NCBI RefSeq assembly: GCF_008801915.1
Contig: NZ_VZOV01000001.1
Location: 434,001-498,000 of the forward strand
DNA length: 64,000 nt
Reading direction: 5' to 3'
Origin: Cupriavidus gilardii
GTDB lineage: Bacteria > Pseudomonadota > Gammaproteobacteria > Burkholderiales > Burkholderiaceae
Both the position numbers and the translations under genes were made by a program. This document shows positions 34,570 to 42,349 of the stretch, piece after piece. A model generated the notes under the pieces. It did no database searches. It was not told the DNA's origin and saw only the letters and a list, made by a program, of their open reading frames with translations. The stretch's first letter is position 1; every line of letters begins with the position of its first letter.

Positions 34570-35571
34570 TCAGTTCACACGGGCGCCGGACTGCTTGACG
34601 ACATCGTGCCAGCGCTTGATCTCGGACAGCATGAAGCTGCGCATCTGCTCCGGCGTGCCCGGTTGCGGATTGGCGGCGAGATCCTGCATGCGCTGGCGCA
34701 CGTCGGGCGCGGCCAGCGCCTTGTTCAGCGCGGCGTTGAGCCGGTCCACCACGGGTTTCGGCGTACCGGCGGGCGCCGCGATCGCGAACCACGACTGCAC
34801 GTCGAAACCGGGGTAGCCCGACTCGGCCACGGTCGGCACATCGGGCAGCAACGGAAGACGCTGCGGGCTGGTCACCGCGATGGCGCGCAAGCGGCCGGCC
34901 TTGACGTGCGGCATCGCGGACGGCGTGTTGTCGAACATCGATTGCACCTGCCCGCCGAGCAGGTCGGTGACCGCCGGCGCGCTGCCGCGATAGGGGACGT
35001 GCAGCATATTGATGCCGCTGCGCATCCGGAAGATCTCGCCGGACAGATGGATCGACGAGCCGCTGCCCGAGGAGGCGAACGTGATGCCCGACGAAGATTC
35101 CTTCGCAAAGCGCAGGTAGTCGGCCACGTTCTTGACCGGCAGGCTCGGATTGACGACCAGCACGTTCGGAATCTTCGCGATCATGCCGACCGGCTCGAAG
35201 TCCTTGGCCGGGTCGTAGCCGAGCTTGTCGTAGAGCGAGGCATTGATCGTGTTGGCGATCGTATAGACGTACAGCGTGTAGCCATCGGGCTCGGCCTTGG
35301 TGACCACCTCGGCGCCGACATTGCTGTTGGCGCCGGCACGGTTCTCGACGACCACTGGCTTGCCAAGCTCGTCGCCGAGCTTCATGGCGACCAGGCGCGC
35401 CAGCACGTCGGTCGCGCCGCCCGCGGCATAGCCGACGACGAGCCGCAGCGGCTTGCTGGGCCAAGGCTGCTGGGCATGGACAGAAGGGGGAATTCCGCCA
35501 GCCAGCACGGCAAGCGAAAGGGCAAGGGCACAGCCGAACAGGCGCCGACGCGGCGCGTTCCGTACGTTCAT
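34570..35571 (-). CDS. Bug/TctC-family solute-binding protein (module B)
   Basis: A 333-residue exported binding protein heading the four-gene operon. The signal peptide (RRRLFGCALALSLAVLAGGI) ends near VHAQQ. Mature motifs are SKPLRLVVGYAAGGATDVLA, ENRAGANSNVG and HVPYRGSAPAV. ATG 35571 has AGGAG ten bases upstream. The gene is divergent from the IclR regulator at 35670, separated by 98 bases. Ligand is presumably a hydroxylated di- or tricarboxylate, given the citryl-CoA-lyase-like enzyme encoded downstream (inference). Confidence 0.92.
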   Translation of the reverse strand: MNVRNAPRRRLFGCALALSLAVLAGGIPPSVHAQQPWPSKPLRLVVGYAAGGATDVLARLVAMKLGDELGKPVVVENRAGANSNVGAEVVTKAEPDGYTLYVYTIANTINASLYDKLGYDPAKDFEPVGMIAKIPNVLVVNPSLPVKNVADYLRFAKESSSGITFASSGSGSSIHLSGEIFRMRSGINMLHVPYRGSAPAVTDLLGGQVQSMFDNTPSAMPHVKAGRLRAIAVTSPQRLPLLPDVPTVAESGYPGFDVQSWFAIAAPAGTPKPVVDRLNAALNKALAAPDVRQRMQDLAANPQPGTPEQMRSFMLSEIKRWHDVVKQSGARVN

Positions 35572-35669
35572 GATGGGTGTCTCCTGGGTCGATAGCCTTG
35601 CCGGGGCGAGCCCTCTTGTGGTGTTGGGGCATACTGCGGACTGGTATCCCGGCACGGAAATTCTTCCCG

Positions 35670-36476
35670 ATGACCTCTCGCCTTGCGAATCAGAACGTCC
35701 GGCAGGCGGACGTTTCAACGACCGCTCCGGAAGAGGGGGCGCGTGCGCTGCGGCGCGGCCTGACGCTGCTCGACGCGATTCTCGCGGGCGGCAGGGACGG
35801 CTTGCGCGTCGTCGATCTATGCAGGGCGGCGGGGCTCGAGCGCCCGACCGTCTATCGGCTGCTGGCGACGCTGATCGAATGCGGCTACGTCGCTCAGCGC
35901 GGCCGCTTTCGCTATGTCAGCGGGCCGAGGCTCGCGGCGATGCCGCAGCGCGACGGTTCGACCGAACTGGCGGAGAAGCTGCGGCCGGTGCTGGCGCGGG
36001 TCAGCGGAGCGTGCGGAGATGCGGCCTTCGCAATCGTGCGCGATGGTTCGCTGTCGCGCTGCATCGCGCGCCATGTCGGCACGCATCCGGTGCAGGTGCT
36101 GGTGATCCAGGTCGGTACGCGTCAGCCGCTCGGCGTTGGCGCGGCCGGGCTGGCGCTGCTGTCCGCGCTGCCGGATGAAGCGGTGGGGGAAATCATCGAA
36201 GGCAATGCCGACACGCTGGCTCAGTACGGCGGCATGACGCCCGAGCGGATGCGCATCCTGATTCGGGCCACGCGCGAACGCGGGTGGTCAGTGATCGGCA
36301 ATCACGCCACGCGCGGCGCCCTCGCGGTCGGCATGGCCGTGCACAACCGCGACGGCGAACCGGTGGCCGGCATCAGCGTCGCCAGCACGCTGGCGCGGAT
36401 GCCGCGCGATCGCCAGCAATTGATCGCGCGGTTGATGCGAGAGGCGGTGGGGGCGTTGCTGCCGAAGGGGCTATAG
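35670..36476 (+). CDS. IclR-family transcriptional regulator
   Basis: A 268-residue IclR regulator. The N-terminal winged helix is LRRGLTLLDAILAGGRDGLRV (by pattern), then VDLCRAAGLERPTVYRLLATL at about 51-71; the C-terminal GAF-like effector domain includes GVGAAGLALLSALP. The start at ATG 35670 is preferred to an ATG at 35577 that overlaps the promoter region. It is divergent from the module B operon and is its likely regulator. The gap contains ATAC-N9-GTAT (35631-35647), a possible binding site. Confidence 0.9.
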   Translation: MTSRLANQNVRQADVSTTAPEEGARALRRGLTLLDAILAGGRDGLRVVDLCRAAGLERPTVYRLLATLIECGYVAQRGRFRYVSGPRLAAMPQRDGSTELAEKLRPVLARVSGACGDAAFAIVRDGSLSRCIARHVGTHPVQVLVIQVGTRQPLGVGAAGLALLSALPDEAVGEIIEGNADTLAQYGGMTPERMRILIRATRERGWSVIGNHATRGALAVGMAVHNRDGEPVAGISVASTLARMPRDRQQLIARLMREAVGALLPKGL

Positions 36477-36506
36477 AAGGGTCACGGAGGCGCTGTGGCT
36501 CGTCTG

Positions 36507-36725
36507 CTAAGCCAGCGCCGCGATAGCCATCCCGATGCCGACGAGGGCCAGCATACCGACGGCTGCCACCAGTTCGAACTCGTACCATGCCTCGCGCCGC
36601 ATCGGGGAGACCGGATACCGGCCCAGCGTCACGATCTTCAGTACGAGCCAGCCCGGCCAGTAGAGGAAGAACTGGAACAGCGCATACATCGCGAAGCGCG
36701 CCACGACCCCGATGACAGATTCCAT
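36507..36725 (-). CDS. Small two-span membrane protein, unknown function
   Basis: A 72-residue hydrophobic protein with two predicted membrane segments (about residues 5-30 and 50-71) joined by a charged loop containing RYPVSPMRREAWYE. I do not recognise the family. Codon pattern and the clean membrane topology support a real gene. It lies between the IclR gene and the aldehyde dehydrogenase operon, and probably stands alone. Confidence 0.6.
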   Translation of the reverse strand: MESVIGVVARFAMYALFQFFLYWPGWLVLKIVTLGRYPVSPMRREAWYEFELVAAVGMLALVGIGMAIAALA

Positions 36726-36781
36726 TCGCCATGCCCCGCTTGATGGTGGAATGGCAGCATTCTAAGCGGGGCAATCGGTGC

Positions 36782-36812
36782 GTCAAGCCGCGATCAAGCT
36801 GCGATCAAGCCG
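36782..36812. repeat. 11-bp tandem repeat across the aldehyde dehydrogenase stop
   Basis: CGATCAAGCTG (36791-36801) and CGATCAAGCCG (36802-36812) follow a related nine-base copy, GTCAAGCCG (36782-36790). The aldehyde dehydrogenase stop codon falls inside the last unit (36805-36807). It is likely a small slippage duplication at the 3' end of the gene. Confidence 0.5.
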
Positions 36813-38235
36813 CGGTATAGGCCGTCTTCACCGTCGTATAGAACTCCTGCGCATACCGTCCCTGTTCGCGCGGACCGTAGCTCGATCCTTTGCGTCCACC
36901 GAACGGCACGTGGAAATCCACGCCGGCGGTTGGCGCATTGACCATCACCATGCCGGCCTGCGCGTGGCGCTTGAAATGCGTGGCCAGCTTCAGCGACGTG
37001 GTGCAGATGCCGGCGGACAGGCCGAACTCGGTATCGTTGGCGAGCGCCAGCGCTTCCTCGTAGTCGCGTGCCGCGATCACGGCGGCCACCGGCCCGAAGA
37101 TCTCCTCCCGCGCGATCCGCATGTCGTTGCTGCAATCGACGAACAGTGCCGGGCTCAGGTAGAAGCCGTCCTTGTCGAGCGACAGCCGTTCTCCGCCGCA
37201 TGCCAGTCGAGCGCCTTCGGCCTTGCCGATGGCGATATAGCGCTCGTCCTGTTCGAGCTGCCGCGCATCGACCACCGGGCCGATCTGCGTGCGCGCATCG
37301 CGGGCATCGCCGACTACCAGCGCCGCGGTCCGCTCGGCGAGCCGGGCAACGAAGCGGTCGTGGATGCCATGCGTGACGATGATGCGGCTCGACGCGGTGC
37401 AGCGCTGGCCGGTCGAATAGAACGAGCCTTGCAGCGCGACCTCGACCGCGAGTTCGAGGTCGGCATCGTCGGTGACCACCAGCGGATTCTTGCCGCCCAT
37501 CTCCAGCTGGAATTTCGCCAGGCGCTGGCAGGCCTGCGCGGCGATGTTGCGTCCCGTGGCCACCGAGCCGGTGAAGCTGATCGCATCGACCTGCGGATGT
37601 TCGACCATCCGCTGGCCGACATCGCGTCCGCGGCCGAGCACCAGATTGAAGGCGCCGGCCGGCAGGCCCGAACGGCTCAGGATTTCCGCCAGTGCCCAGC
37701 TCGAACCCGGCACCAGTTCCGCCGGCTTGAACACCACGCAATTGCCGTAGGCCAGCGCCGGGGCGATCTTCCACGCGGGAATCGCGATCGGAAAGTTCCA
37801 CGGTGCGATCAACGCGACTACGCCGATCGGCTCGCGCGTGATTTCGACGCCGATGCCGGGGCGCACCGAGGGCAGCAGCTCGCCCGCGGTACGCAGCGCC
37901 TCACCGGCGAAGAACTTGAAGATCTGGGCGGCACGCACCACCTCGCCGATCGCCTCGGGCAGCGTCTTGCCTTCCTCGCGCGCCAGCAGATCGCCCAGCT
38001 CGGCGCGGCGCTGCAGCAGCTCGTTGCCGACGAAATCGAGTACATCGAAGCGCTGCTGCGGCGTCGACAGCGACCACTTGCCGAAGGCCTGCCGCGCGGC
38101 GGCCACCGCCCGGTCGACGAGGGCGGCGTCGCCTTGCGCATAGTGGTCGATGATGTCCGACAGGTCGGACGGATTGACGTTGGCGGTGCTGTCGGGGCCG
38201 GCGACCCATTCGCCGGCGATGTAGTGCGATTTCAC
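36805..38235 (-). CDS. Aldehyde dehydrogenase, alpha-ketoglutarate semialdehyde type
   Basis: A 476-residue NAD(P)-dependent aldehyde dehydrogenase. Key sites are the APWNFP motif near 143-148, the cofactor motif FTGSVATGR near 221-229, the general base in QLEMGGKNP, and the nucleophile in FYSTGQRCTASSR (Cys near 278). GTG 38235 is chosen because AAGGA lies seven bases upstream; a TTG at 38253 is the alternative. The overall pattern resembles 2,5-dioxovalerate (alpha-ketoglutarate semialdehyde) dehydrogenases. With the DHDPS-family gene at 39386 this fits the oxidative end of a sugar-acid pathway giving 2-oxoglutarate (inference). Confidence 0.9.
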   Translation of the reverse strand: MKSHYIAGEWVAGPDSTANVNPSDLSDIIDHYAQGDAALVDRAVAAARQAFGKWSLSTPQQRFDVLDFVGNELLQRRAELGDLLAREEGKTLPEAIGEVVRAAQIFKFFAGEALRTAGELLPSVRPGIGVEITREPIGVVALIAPWNFPIAIPAWKIAPALAYGNCVVFKPAELVPGSSWALAEILSRSGLPAGAFNLVLGRGRDVGQRMVEHPQVDAISFTGSVATGRNIAAQACQRLAKFQLEMGGKNPLVVTDDADLELAVEVALQGSFYSTGQRCTASSRIIVTHGIHDRFVARLAERTAALVVGDARDARTQIGPVVDARQLEQDERYIAIGKAEGARLACGGERLSLDKDGFYLSPALFVDCSNDMRIAREEIFGPVAAVIAARDYEEALALANDTEFGLSAGICTTSLKLATHFKRHAQAGMVMVNAPTAGVDFHVPFGGRKGSSYGPREQGRYAQEFYTTVKTAYTAA

Positions 38236-38318
38236 GGTGGCTTCCTTGTTCAACGGGTCGGCGCTGCGGCGTTGATGTCGGCCCCTTGCAGGGGGGCAAG
38301 CGGCTTGCGAAGACGCCG

Positions 38319-38340
38319 GGTTCCCGCCTGCGCGGGAACC
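38319..38340. repeat. REP-like GC-rich hairpin
   Basis: GGTTCCCGC and GCGGGAACC form a perfect nine-base stem around a CTGC loop, between the Bug gene at 38348 and the aldehyde dehydrogenase. It resembles the hairpin at 28613-28636 in size, loop and composition. It may lower downstream expression or be a mobile REP-type repeat. Confidence 0.45.
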
Positions 38341-38347
38341 GCGGCGA

Positions 38348-39307
38348 TCATTCCTTCTCGATGCCGGCGGTGCGGATGATGCGGCCCCAGCGATCGAGTT
38401 CGGCCAGCTGGAAGCGGCCGAGCTCCTCGGGGCTCGACAGCGAGATTTCCTGGCCGCTCTGCTCGACCACCTGCCGCACGCTGGGCGTGGCCAGCGCGCG
38501 ATGGACCAGCTCGCTCAGGCGCTGCACGACCGGCTGCGGCGTATTGGCGGGTGCGTACAGCGCGTTCCAATAGCCGGCCTCATAGCCCGGCAGCGTGTCC
38601 GCGATGGTCGGCACATTGGGCACCAGGGCCGAGCGCTTCGGACCGCTGAAGCCGAGCACGCGCAGCTTGCCCGAACGCACCTGCGGCAGGCTGGCAGGCA
38701 GGTCGACAATCATCAGGTCGGTCTGGCCGGCCACGAGGTCCACCACCGCCGGCGGATTGGCCTTGTACGGGACGTGGGTCATCTCGGTGCCGCTCATCTG
38801 CTGGAACAGCTCGGCGGCGACGCGTGCCGACGAGCTGCCCGAACCGTAGGTCAGCTTGCCCGGCTCCTTCTTCGCCAGCGCGATCAGTTCGGCGACGCTG
38901 TTGGCCTTGACATTCTGATTGACGACCAGCAGCTGGTAGCCCTTGGTCAGCATCGACACCGGCGTGAAGTCCTTGATCGGGTCGTAAGGCAGCTTCTTCA
39001 GCAGATGCGGGTTGGCCGCCTGCGTGGTATTGGTCGTGATGAACAGCGTGTAGCCGTCCGGCTTGGCACGCGCCACGGTCTGGGCCGCAATACCGCCCAT
39101 CGCGCCGGCGCGATTTTCGATCACCACCGCTTGTCCGGTCAGCCGGGTGACTTCATTGCCGAGCGCGCGGGCCAGGCCGTCGGTGGCGCTGCCGGGACTC
39201 GAGCCGATCACGATGGTAATGGGGCGAGCGGGATAGGTTTCCGCGAGCGCGCCGCCGGTCAGCGAGGCGAAGGCGCAGAAGGCAAGCAGGGTGCGACGAA
39301 ATGACAT
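38348..39307 (-). CDS. Bug/TctC-family solute-binding protein (module D)
   Basis: A 319-residue exported binding protein. The signal peptide MSFRRTLLAFCAFASLTGGA is cleaved near ALA-ETYP. Mature motifs are ARPITIVIGSSPGSATDGLA, ENRAGAMGG and HVPYKANPPAV. It lies between the DHDPS-family gene and the aldehyde dehydrogenase, all on the minus strand, so it probably captures the sugar acid or keto acid used by them. The divergent LysR at 40405 is the likely regulator. Confidence 0.92.
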   Translation of the reverse strand: MSFRRTLLAFCAFASLTGGALAETYPARPITIVIGSSPGSATDGLARALGNEVTRLTGQAVVIENRAGAMGGIAAQTVARAKPDGYTLFITTNTTQAANPHLLKKLPYDPIKDFTPVSMLTKGYQLLVVNQNVKANSVAELIALAKKEPGKLTYGSGSSSARVAAELFQQMSGTEMTHVPYKANPPAVVDLVAGQTDLMIVDLPASLPQVRSGKLRVLGFSGPKRSALVPNVPTIADTLPGYEAGYWNALYAPANTPQPVVQRLSELVHRALATPSVRQVVEQSGQEISLSSPEELGRFQLAELDRWGRIIRTAGIEKE

Positions 39308-39385
39308 CGTTGGTCTCCAATGAACGTTCTTGTAGTGGGACGAGGCGTCCCGTCAGTGCGCAGCGGGCGGCCGCCCGCGATGAAA

Positions 39386-40303
39386 TCAGCGTGCGAGCCC
39401 CCACCCGGACATCAGCTCGTGCAGGCGGCGCTGCTGGGCATCGGTCAGCGGCCATGCCGAGGGTGGCCGTGCGGCGCCGCAGTCGTTGCCCATCAGCTGC
39501 AGCGCCGCCTTGACGACCGTGACGTTGGTGCCGTTGTTTTCCTGGGCGCGCAGGTCCTCGAAGGGCAGCATTTCGCCGATCAGGCGCATCGCCAGCGCAT
39601 GGTCGCCGGCTTCCAGCGCCCGGTGGATCGCCACCGAGCGTTCGGGCATCACGTTGATCAGGCCCGAGGTGAAGCCGCGCGCGCCGACCGCATAGAAGGG
39701 CGGCGCCCAGACTTCGGCCAGCCCGCCGACCCAGGCCAGCCCGCGGTCGGCGGTGCGGCGGATCGCTTCGGCCAACACCATCGGCGTAGGGGAGGCCCAC
39801 TTGACGCCGACGACCTCGGGAATCCGGCACAGCGCTTCGATCGCGGCCAGGCCGATGTTGTCGTTACGCAGATAGAGCACCAGCGGCAGGCCCTGGCCGG
39901 CCTCGGCGATCTTCTGGACATAGGCGACCACGCCGCGCGGCGCGACAAAGGGATCGGGCGGCTGATGGACCATCAGCGCATCGGCGCCGGCTTCGCGGGA
40001 GGCGCGCGCAAGGGCGCAGGCTTCGTGGATGCTGCGGCCGACGCCGGCCAGCAGCGGCACCCGGCCCGCCACGTATTCGGCGGCGACATGGACCATGCGC
40101 ACGGCCTCCTGCTCGCGCAGGCCGTAGAACTCGCTGGTATTGCCATTGGCGACCAGCACGTGCACGCCGGCGTTCACGGCCCGGTCGACCACGGCCGAAA
40201 GCGGACCGGGCGAGACGGTATCATTCGCGTCGAACGGCGTGACCAGGATCCCGGAAATGCCATTGAGCGCCTCGCGCAGCGCGGAACCTTCGAAAGTCGC
40301 CAC
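39386..40303 (-). CDS. DHDPS/NAL-family aldolase or dehydratase
   Basis: About 305 residues of the dihydrodipicolinate synthase/N-acetylneuraminate lyase family. The N-terminus GISGILVTPFDAND, the GNTSEFYGL segment and GVGRSIHEA are typical. The Schiff-base lysine is in VVGVKWASP (about 164). The Tyr expected in YNRP-type motifs appears as LYLRND. GTG 40303 has a strong AGGAG; the ATG at 40327 lies upstream of that site. Beside an alpha-ketoglutarate-semialdehyde-type dehydrogenase, the best guess is a 5-dehydro-4-deoxyglucarate or 2-keto-3-deoxy-pentonate dehydratase. Confidence 0.85.
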   Translation of the reverse strand: MATFEGSALREALNGISGILVTPFDANDTVSPGPLSAVVDRAVNAGVHVLVANGNTSEFYGLREQEAVRMVHVAAEYVAGRVPLLAGVGRSIHEACALARASREAGADALMVHQPPDPFVAPRGVVAYVQKIAEAGQGLPLVLYLRNDNIGLAAIEALCRIPEVVGVKWASPTPMVLAEAIRRTADRGLAWVGGLAEVWAPPFYAVGARGFTSGLINVMPERSVAIHRALEAGDHALAMRLIGEMLPFEDLRAQENNGTNVTVVKAALQLMGNDCGAARPPSAWPLTDAQQRRLHELMSGWGLAR

Positions 40304-40404
40304 TTGAACTCCTGATGGAATGGACATGAGAGGCGCTACTGTAGAAAGCCCCCGGTGCTGCCGTCCAATCCAAACTGGCGATTGCCCAATACAAGATTTG
40401 AATC

Positions 40405-41298
40405 GTGTTCCAGCTATCCCATCTGCGCAGCTTCGTGGCCGTCGCGACCGAATTGCATTTCGGCCGGGCGGCTGCCTTGCTGAACATGACGCAGCCGCCG
40501 CTGACGCGGCATATCCAGCTGCTCGAACATGAGGTGGGCGTGCAGCTGCTGGACCGCTCCGGCGGCGCGGTGCGCCTGACGCCGGCCGGCGCCATCTTCC
40601 TGCGCGAGGCCGAGGACATCCTGCGCCGCAGCCAGGCGGCCAAGCTGGCCGCGCGCCGGGCCATGCGTGCCGATGCCGGCAGCGTGTCGATGGGATTCAT
40701 TCCGGCGGCGAGCTTTGCGCTGCTGCCGCAACTGCTGGGCGCGATCCGTAGCAGCCTGCCCGAGGTCCATGTGTCGCTGCGCGAGATGCAGACCGACGCG
40801 CAACTCGAGGCGATCGCCGCCGACCGCATCGAACTGGGCCTGGTGCGCCCGTTCGCGCCGCGCAGCTTCGTCGAATCGGCGCCGCTGCTGCGCGAGCCTT
40901 TCGTGCTGGCCGCGCCGGCCGGGCATCCGCTGCTGCAGGCCGAACGCCTGCCGCTGTCCGCGCTCGAAGGCCAGCCCTTCATCGAGTTCTGCCGCTCCGA
41001 ATCGCGCTATCTGTACGAGATCGTCGCCGGGCGCCTGCGCGCCGAAGGCGTGGCGCCCGACACCGTGCAGACGCTGAGCCATACCCACTCGATCCTGTCG
41101 CTGGTCGATGCAGGCATGGGCGTCGCGCTGGTGCCGCAGTCGGCCTGGCGCCTCGGCTACGCCGGGGTGCGCTTCCGGCCGATCGACGATCAGGTCCGGC
41201 TGGATGTCGAGCTACATCTGGTCTGGCGGCGTGGCAATCCGCATTGGGTGGCGGCGACGGTGCGGCAAGTCATGGAGCAAGCGTTCGACACGACGTGA
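40405..41298 (+). CDS. LysR-family transcriptional regulator (module D)
   Basis: A 297-residue LysR regulator starting at GTG 40405. The winged helix (LSHLRSFVAVATELHFGRAA at 4-23, TQPPLTRHIQLLEHEVG) and effector domain are complete. It belongs to the CynR/BenM-like group by its SVSMGFIPAASFALLP region. It is divergent from the DHDPS-family gene with a 101-base gap, the standard layout for a LysR activator of the sugar-acid operon. Confidence 0.92.
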   Translation: MFQLSHLRSFVAVATELHFGRAAALLNMTQPPLTRHIQLLEHEVGVQLLDRSGGAVRLTPAGAIFLREAEDILRRSQAAKLAARRAMRADAGSVSMGFIPAASFALLPQLLGAIRSSLPEVHVSLREMQTDAQLEAIAADRIELGLVRPFAPRSFVESAPLLREPFVLAAPAGHPLLQAERLPLSALEGQPFIEFCRSESRYLYEIVAGRLRAEGVAPDTVQTLSHTHSILSLVDAGMGVALVPQSAWRLGYAGVRFRPIDDQVRLDVELHLVWRRGNPHWVAATVRQVMEQAFDTT

Positions 41299-41344
41299 TT
41301 GCACTCGCCAGCCGGCGCGCGGCGCGCCATCCAAGTCGTTATTG

Positions 41345-41413
41345 TTCCGGAGATTGAGGAATTATTGCCTCCGTGGCGGCCAATAGGCCGATAGTTCCGG
41401 AATATTGGGAACT
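41345..41413. promoter_or_regulatory. Twin inverted-repeat operators (TTCC-N9-GGAA)
   Basis: Two sites with the same geometry precede the orphan HTH gene: TTCC-N9-GGAA at 41345-41361, and a longer copy AGTTCC-N9-GGAACT at 41393-41413. The centres are 50 bases apart. The second ends 35 bases before ATG 41449. The form recalls the E. coli HipB operators (TATCC-N8-GGATA), suggesting cooperative autoregulation by the HTH protein. Confidence 0.7.
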
Positions 41414-41448
41414 AATGGGCCGACCAAGGTGGATGACGAGGTCAAAAC

Positions 41449-41745
41449 ATGGTCAGAAAACTACCGTTGCCGGATATCTCCCTGAGCCCGGTCGCTCACG
41501 ATCTGCAGTCGTTAGGGGCTTTGATTCGCAGCCAACGAGGACGTTGTCAATTGCGGATCGACGATGCGGCCGATTTGCTCAATGTCTCCAAGGACTTGCT
41601 TTCTCGTCTGGAGAACGGCAGATCGGTCGGGCTCGACGGCCTGATGAAGGTACTCGATGGTCTGGGGCTGAAGTTGCTTGTTGTCCCTAAAGGGGACGCC
41701 TTGTTTTTGGAGGACCGCCTCACCGAAAGCTGGAAAGAAGCGTAA
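41449..41745 (+). CDS. Orphan HipB-like HTH regulator
   Basis: A 98-residue Xre-type protein. The helix-turn-helix is LGALIRSQRGRCQLRIDDAA, then LLNVSKDLLSRLENGRSVGL (about 22-62), followed by a short strand GLKLLVVP like the HipB dimer strand. GAGG precedes ATG 41449 by nine bases. No HipA-like kinase follows; the next gene is a flavodoxin-like protein on the opposite strand. Two matched operators lie upstream. It may be the surviving half of a toxin-antitoxin pair or a free regulator, possibly cross-acting with the hipBA pair at 6949-8510. Confidence 0.85.
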   Translation: MVRKLPLPDISLSPVAHDLQSLGALIRSQRGRCQLRIDDAADLLNVSKDLLSRLENGRSVGLDGLMKVLDGLGLKLLVVPKGDALFLEDRLTESWKEA

Positions 41746-41748
41746 GTC

Positions 41749-42240
41749 CTAGAACACCCCCAGCGCCAGCCCGCTTGCCAATCCTTCCCCAAGTTCCGCG
41801 CAGCGCGCGAGGTCCTCGGCACCGATCTGCTTCGGTGCCAGGATGCGCTCCGGCGTCTGCGCATGCGTGCAGACGATCAGACCGGGCGCCACGCAGCGCA
41901 GGCGCCAGCCGGTGGCGATCCGGTCGATCTGGCGCAGCGCGTTCTGGCCGTCGCTACCGGCGCAGATCATCGCGGCGTAGGGGCGGCCATTGACGCGGTC
42001 GAGCACCGGGTAATAGCAGCGGTCGAAGAAGTCCTTCATCAGCCCGGACATTGCGGCGAGGTTTTCCGGCGTGGCGAACAGATAGCCGTCGGCGTTCAGC
42101 ACGTCGCCGGCTTGGGCCTCGGTGGCGCGCAGCAGGCGGACCTCGACGTCTGGCCGCGATCTCGCCGCATTGGCGGCGGCTTCGGCCATCTGCTGCGTGC
42201 CTCCGGTCATCGTGTGGTAGACGATCAGCAGCGTTTTCAT
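41749..42240 (-). CDS. Flavodoxin-like NAD(P)H reductase
   Basis: A 163-residue flavodoxin-fold protein. The FMN phosphate loop is VYHTMTGGTQQMAEA (about 8-22), and isoalloxazine-contacting segments lie in FATPENLAAMSGLMKDFFDRCYY (by pattern, about 55-77) and ICAGSDGQNALRQ. It resembles the NADPH-dependent FMN reductase/WrbA-like group. ATG 42240 has no clear ribosome-binding site. It ends three bases from the convergent HTH gene, and no functional partner is evident. Confidence 0.85.
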   Translation of the reverse strand: MKTLLIVYHTMTGGTQQMAEAAANAARSRPDVEVRLLRATEAQAGDVLNADGYLFATPENLAAMSGLMKDFFDRCYYPVLDRVNGRPYAAMICAGSDGQNALRQIDRIATGWRLRCVAPGLIVCTHAQTPERILAPKQIGAEDLARCAELGEGLASGLALGVF

Positions 42241-42349
42241 CGGTGCGGGCGTGTGGATATGTGTGCGGACATCCGAGCGGCAAGTGTTCCGGTCCGCAAT
42301 ACGAGGGCAATGTAGCACGCAGTCTCCGGCGTGCCGCGCCGCGCGGACA

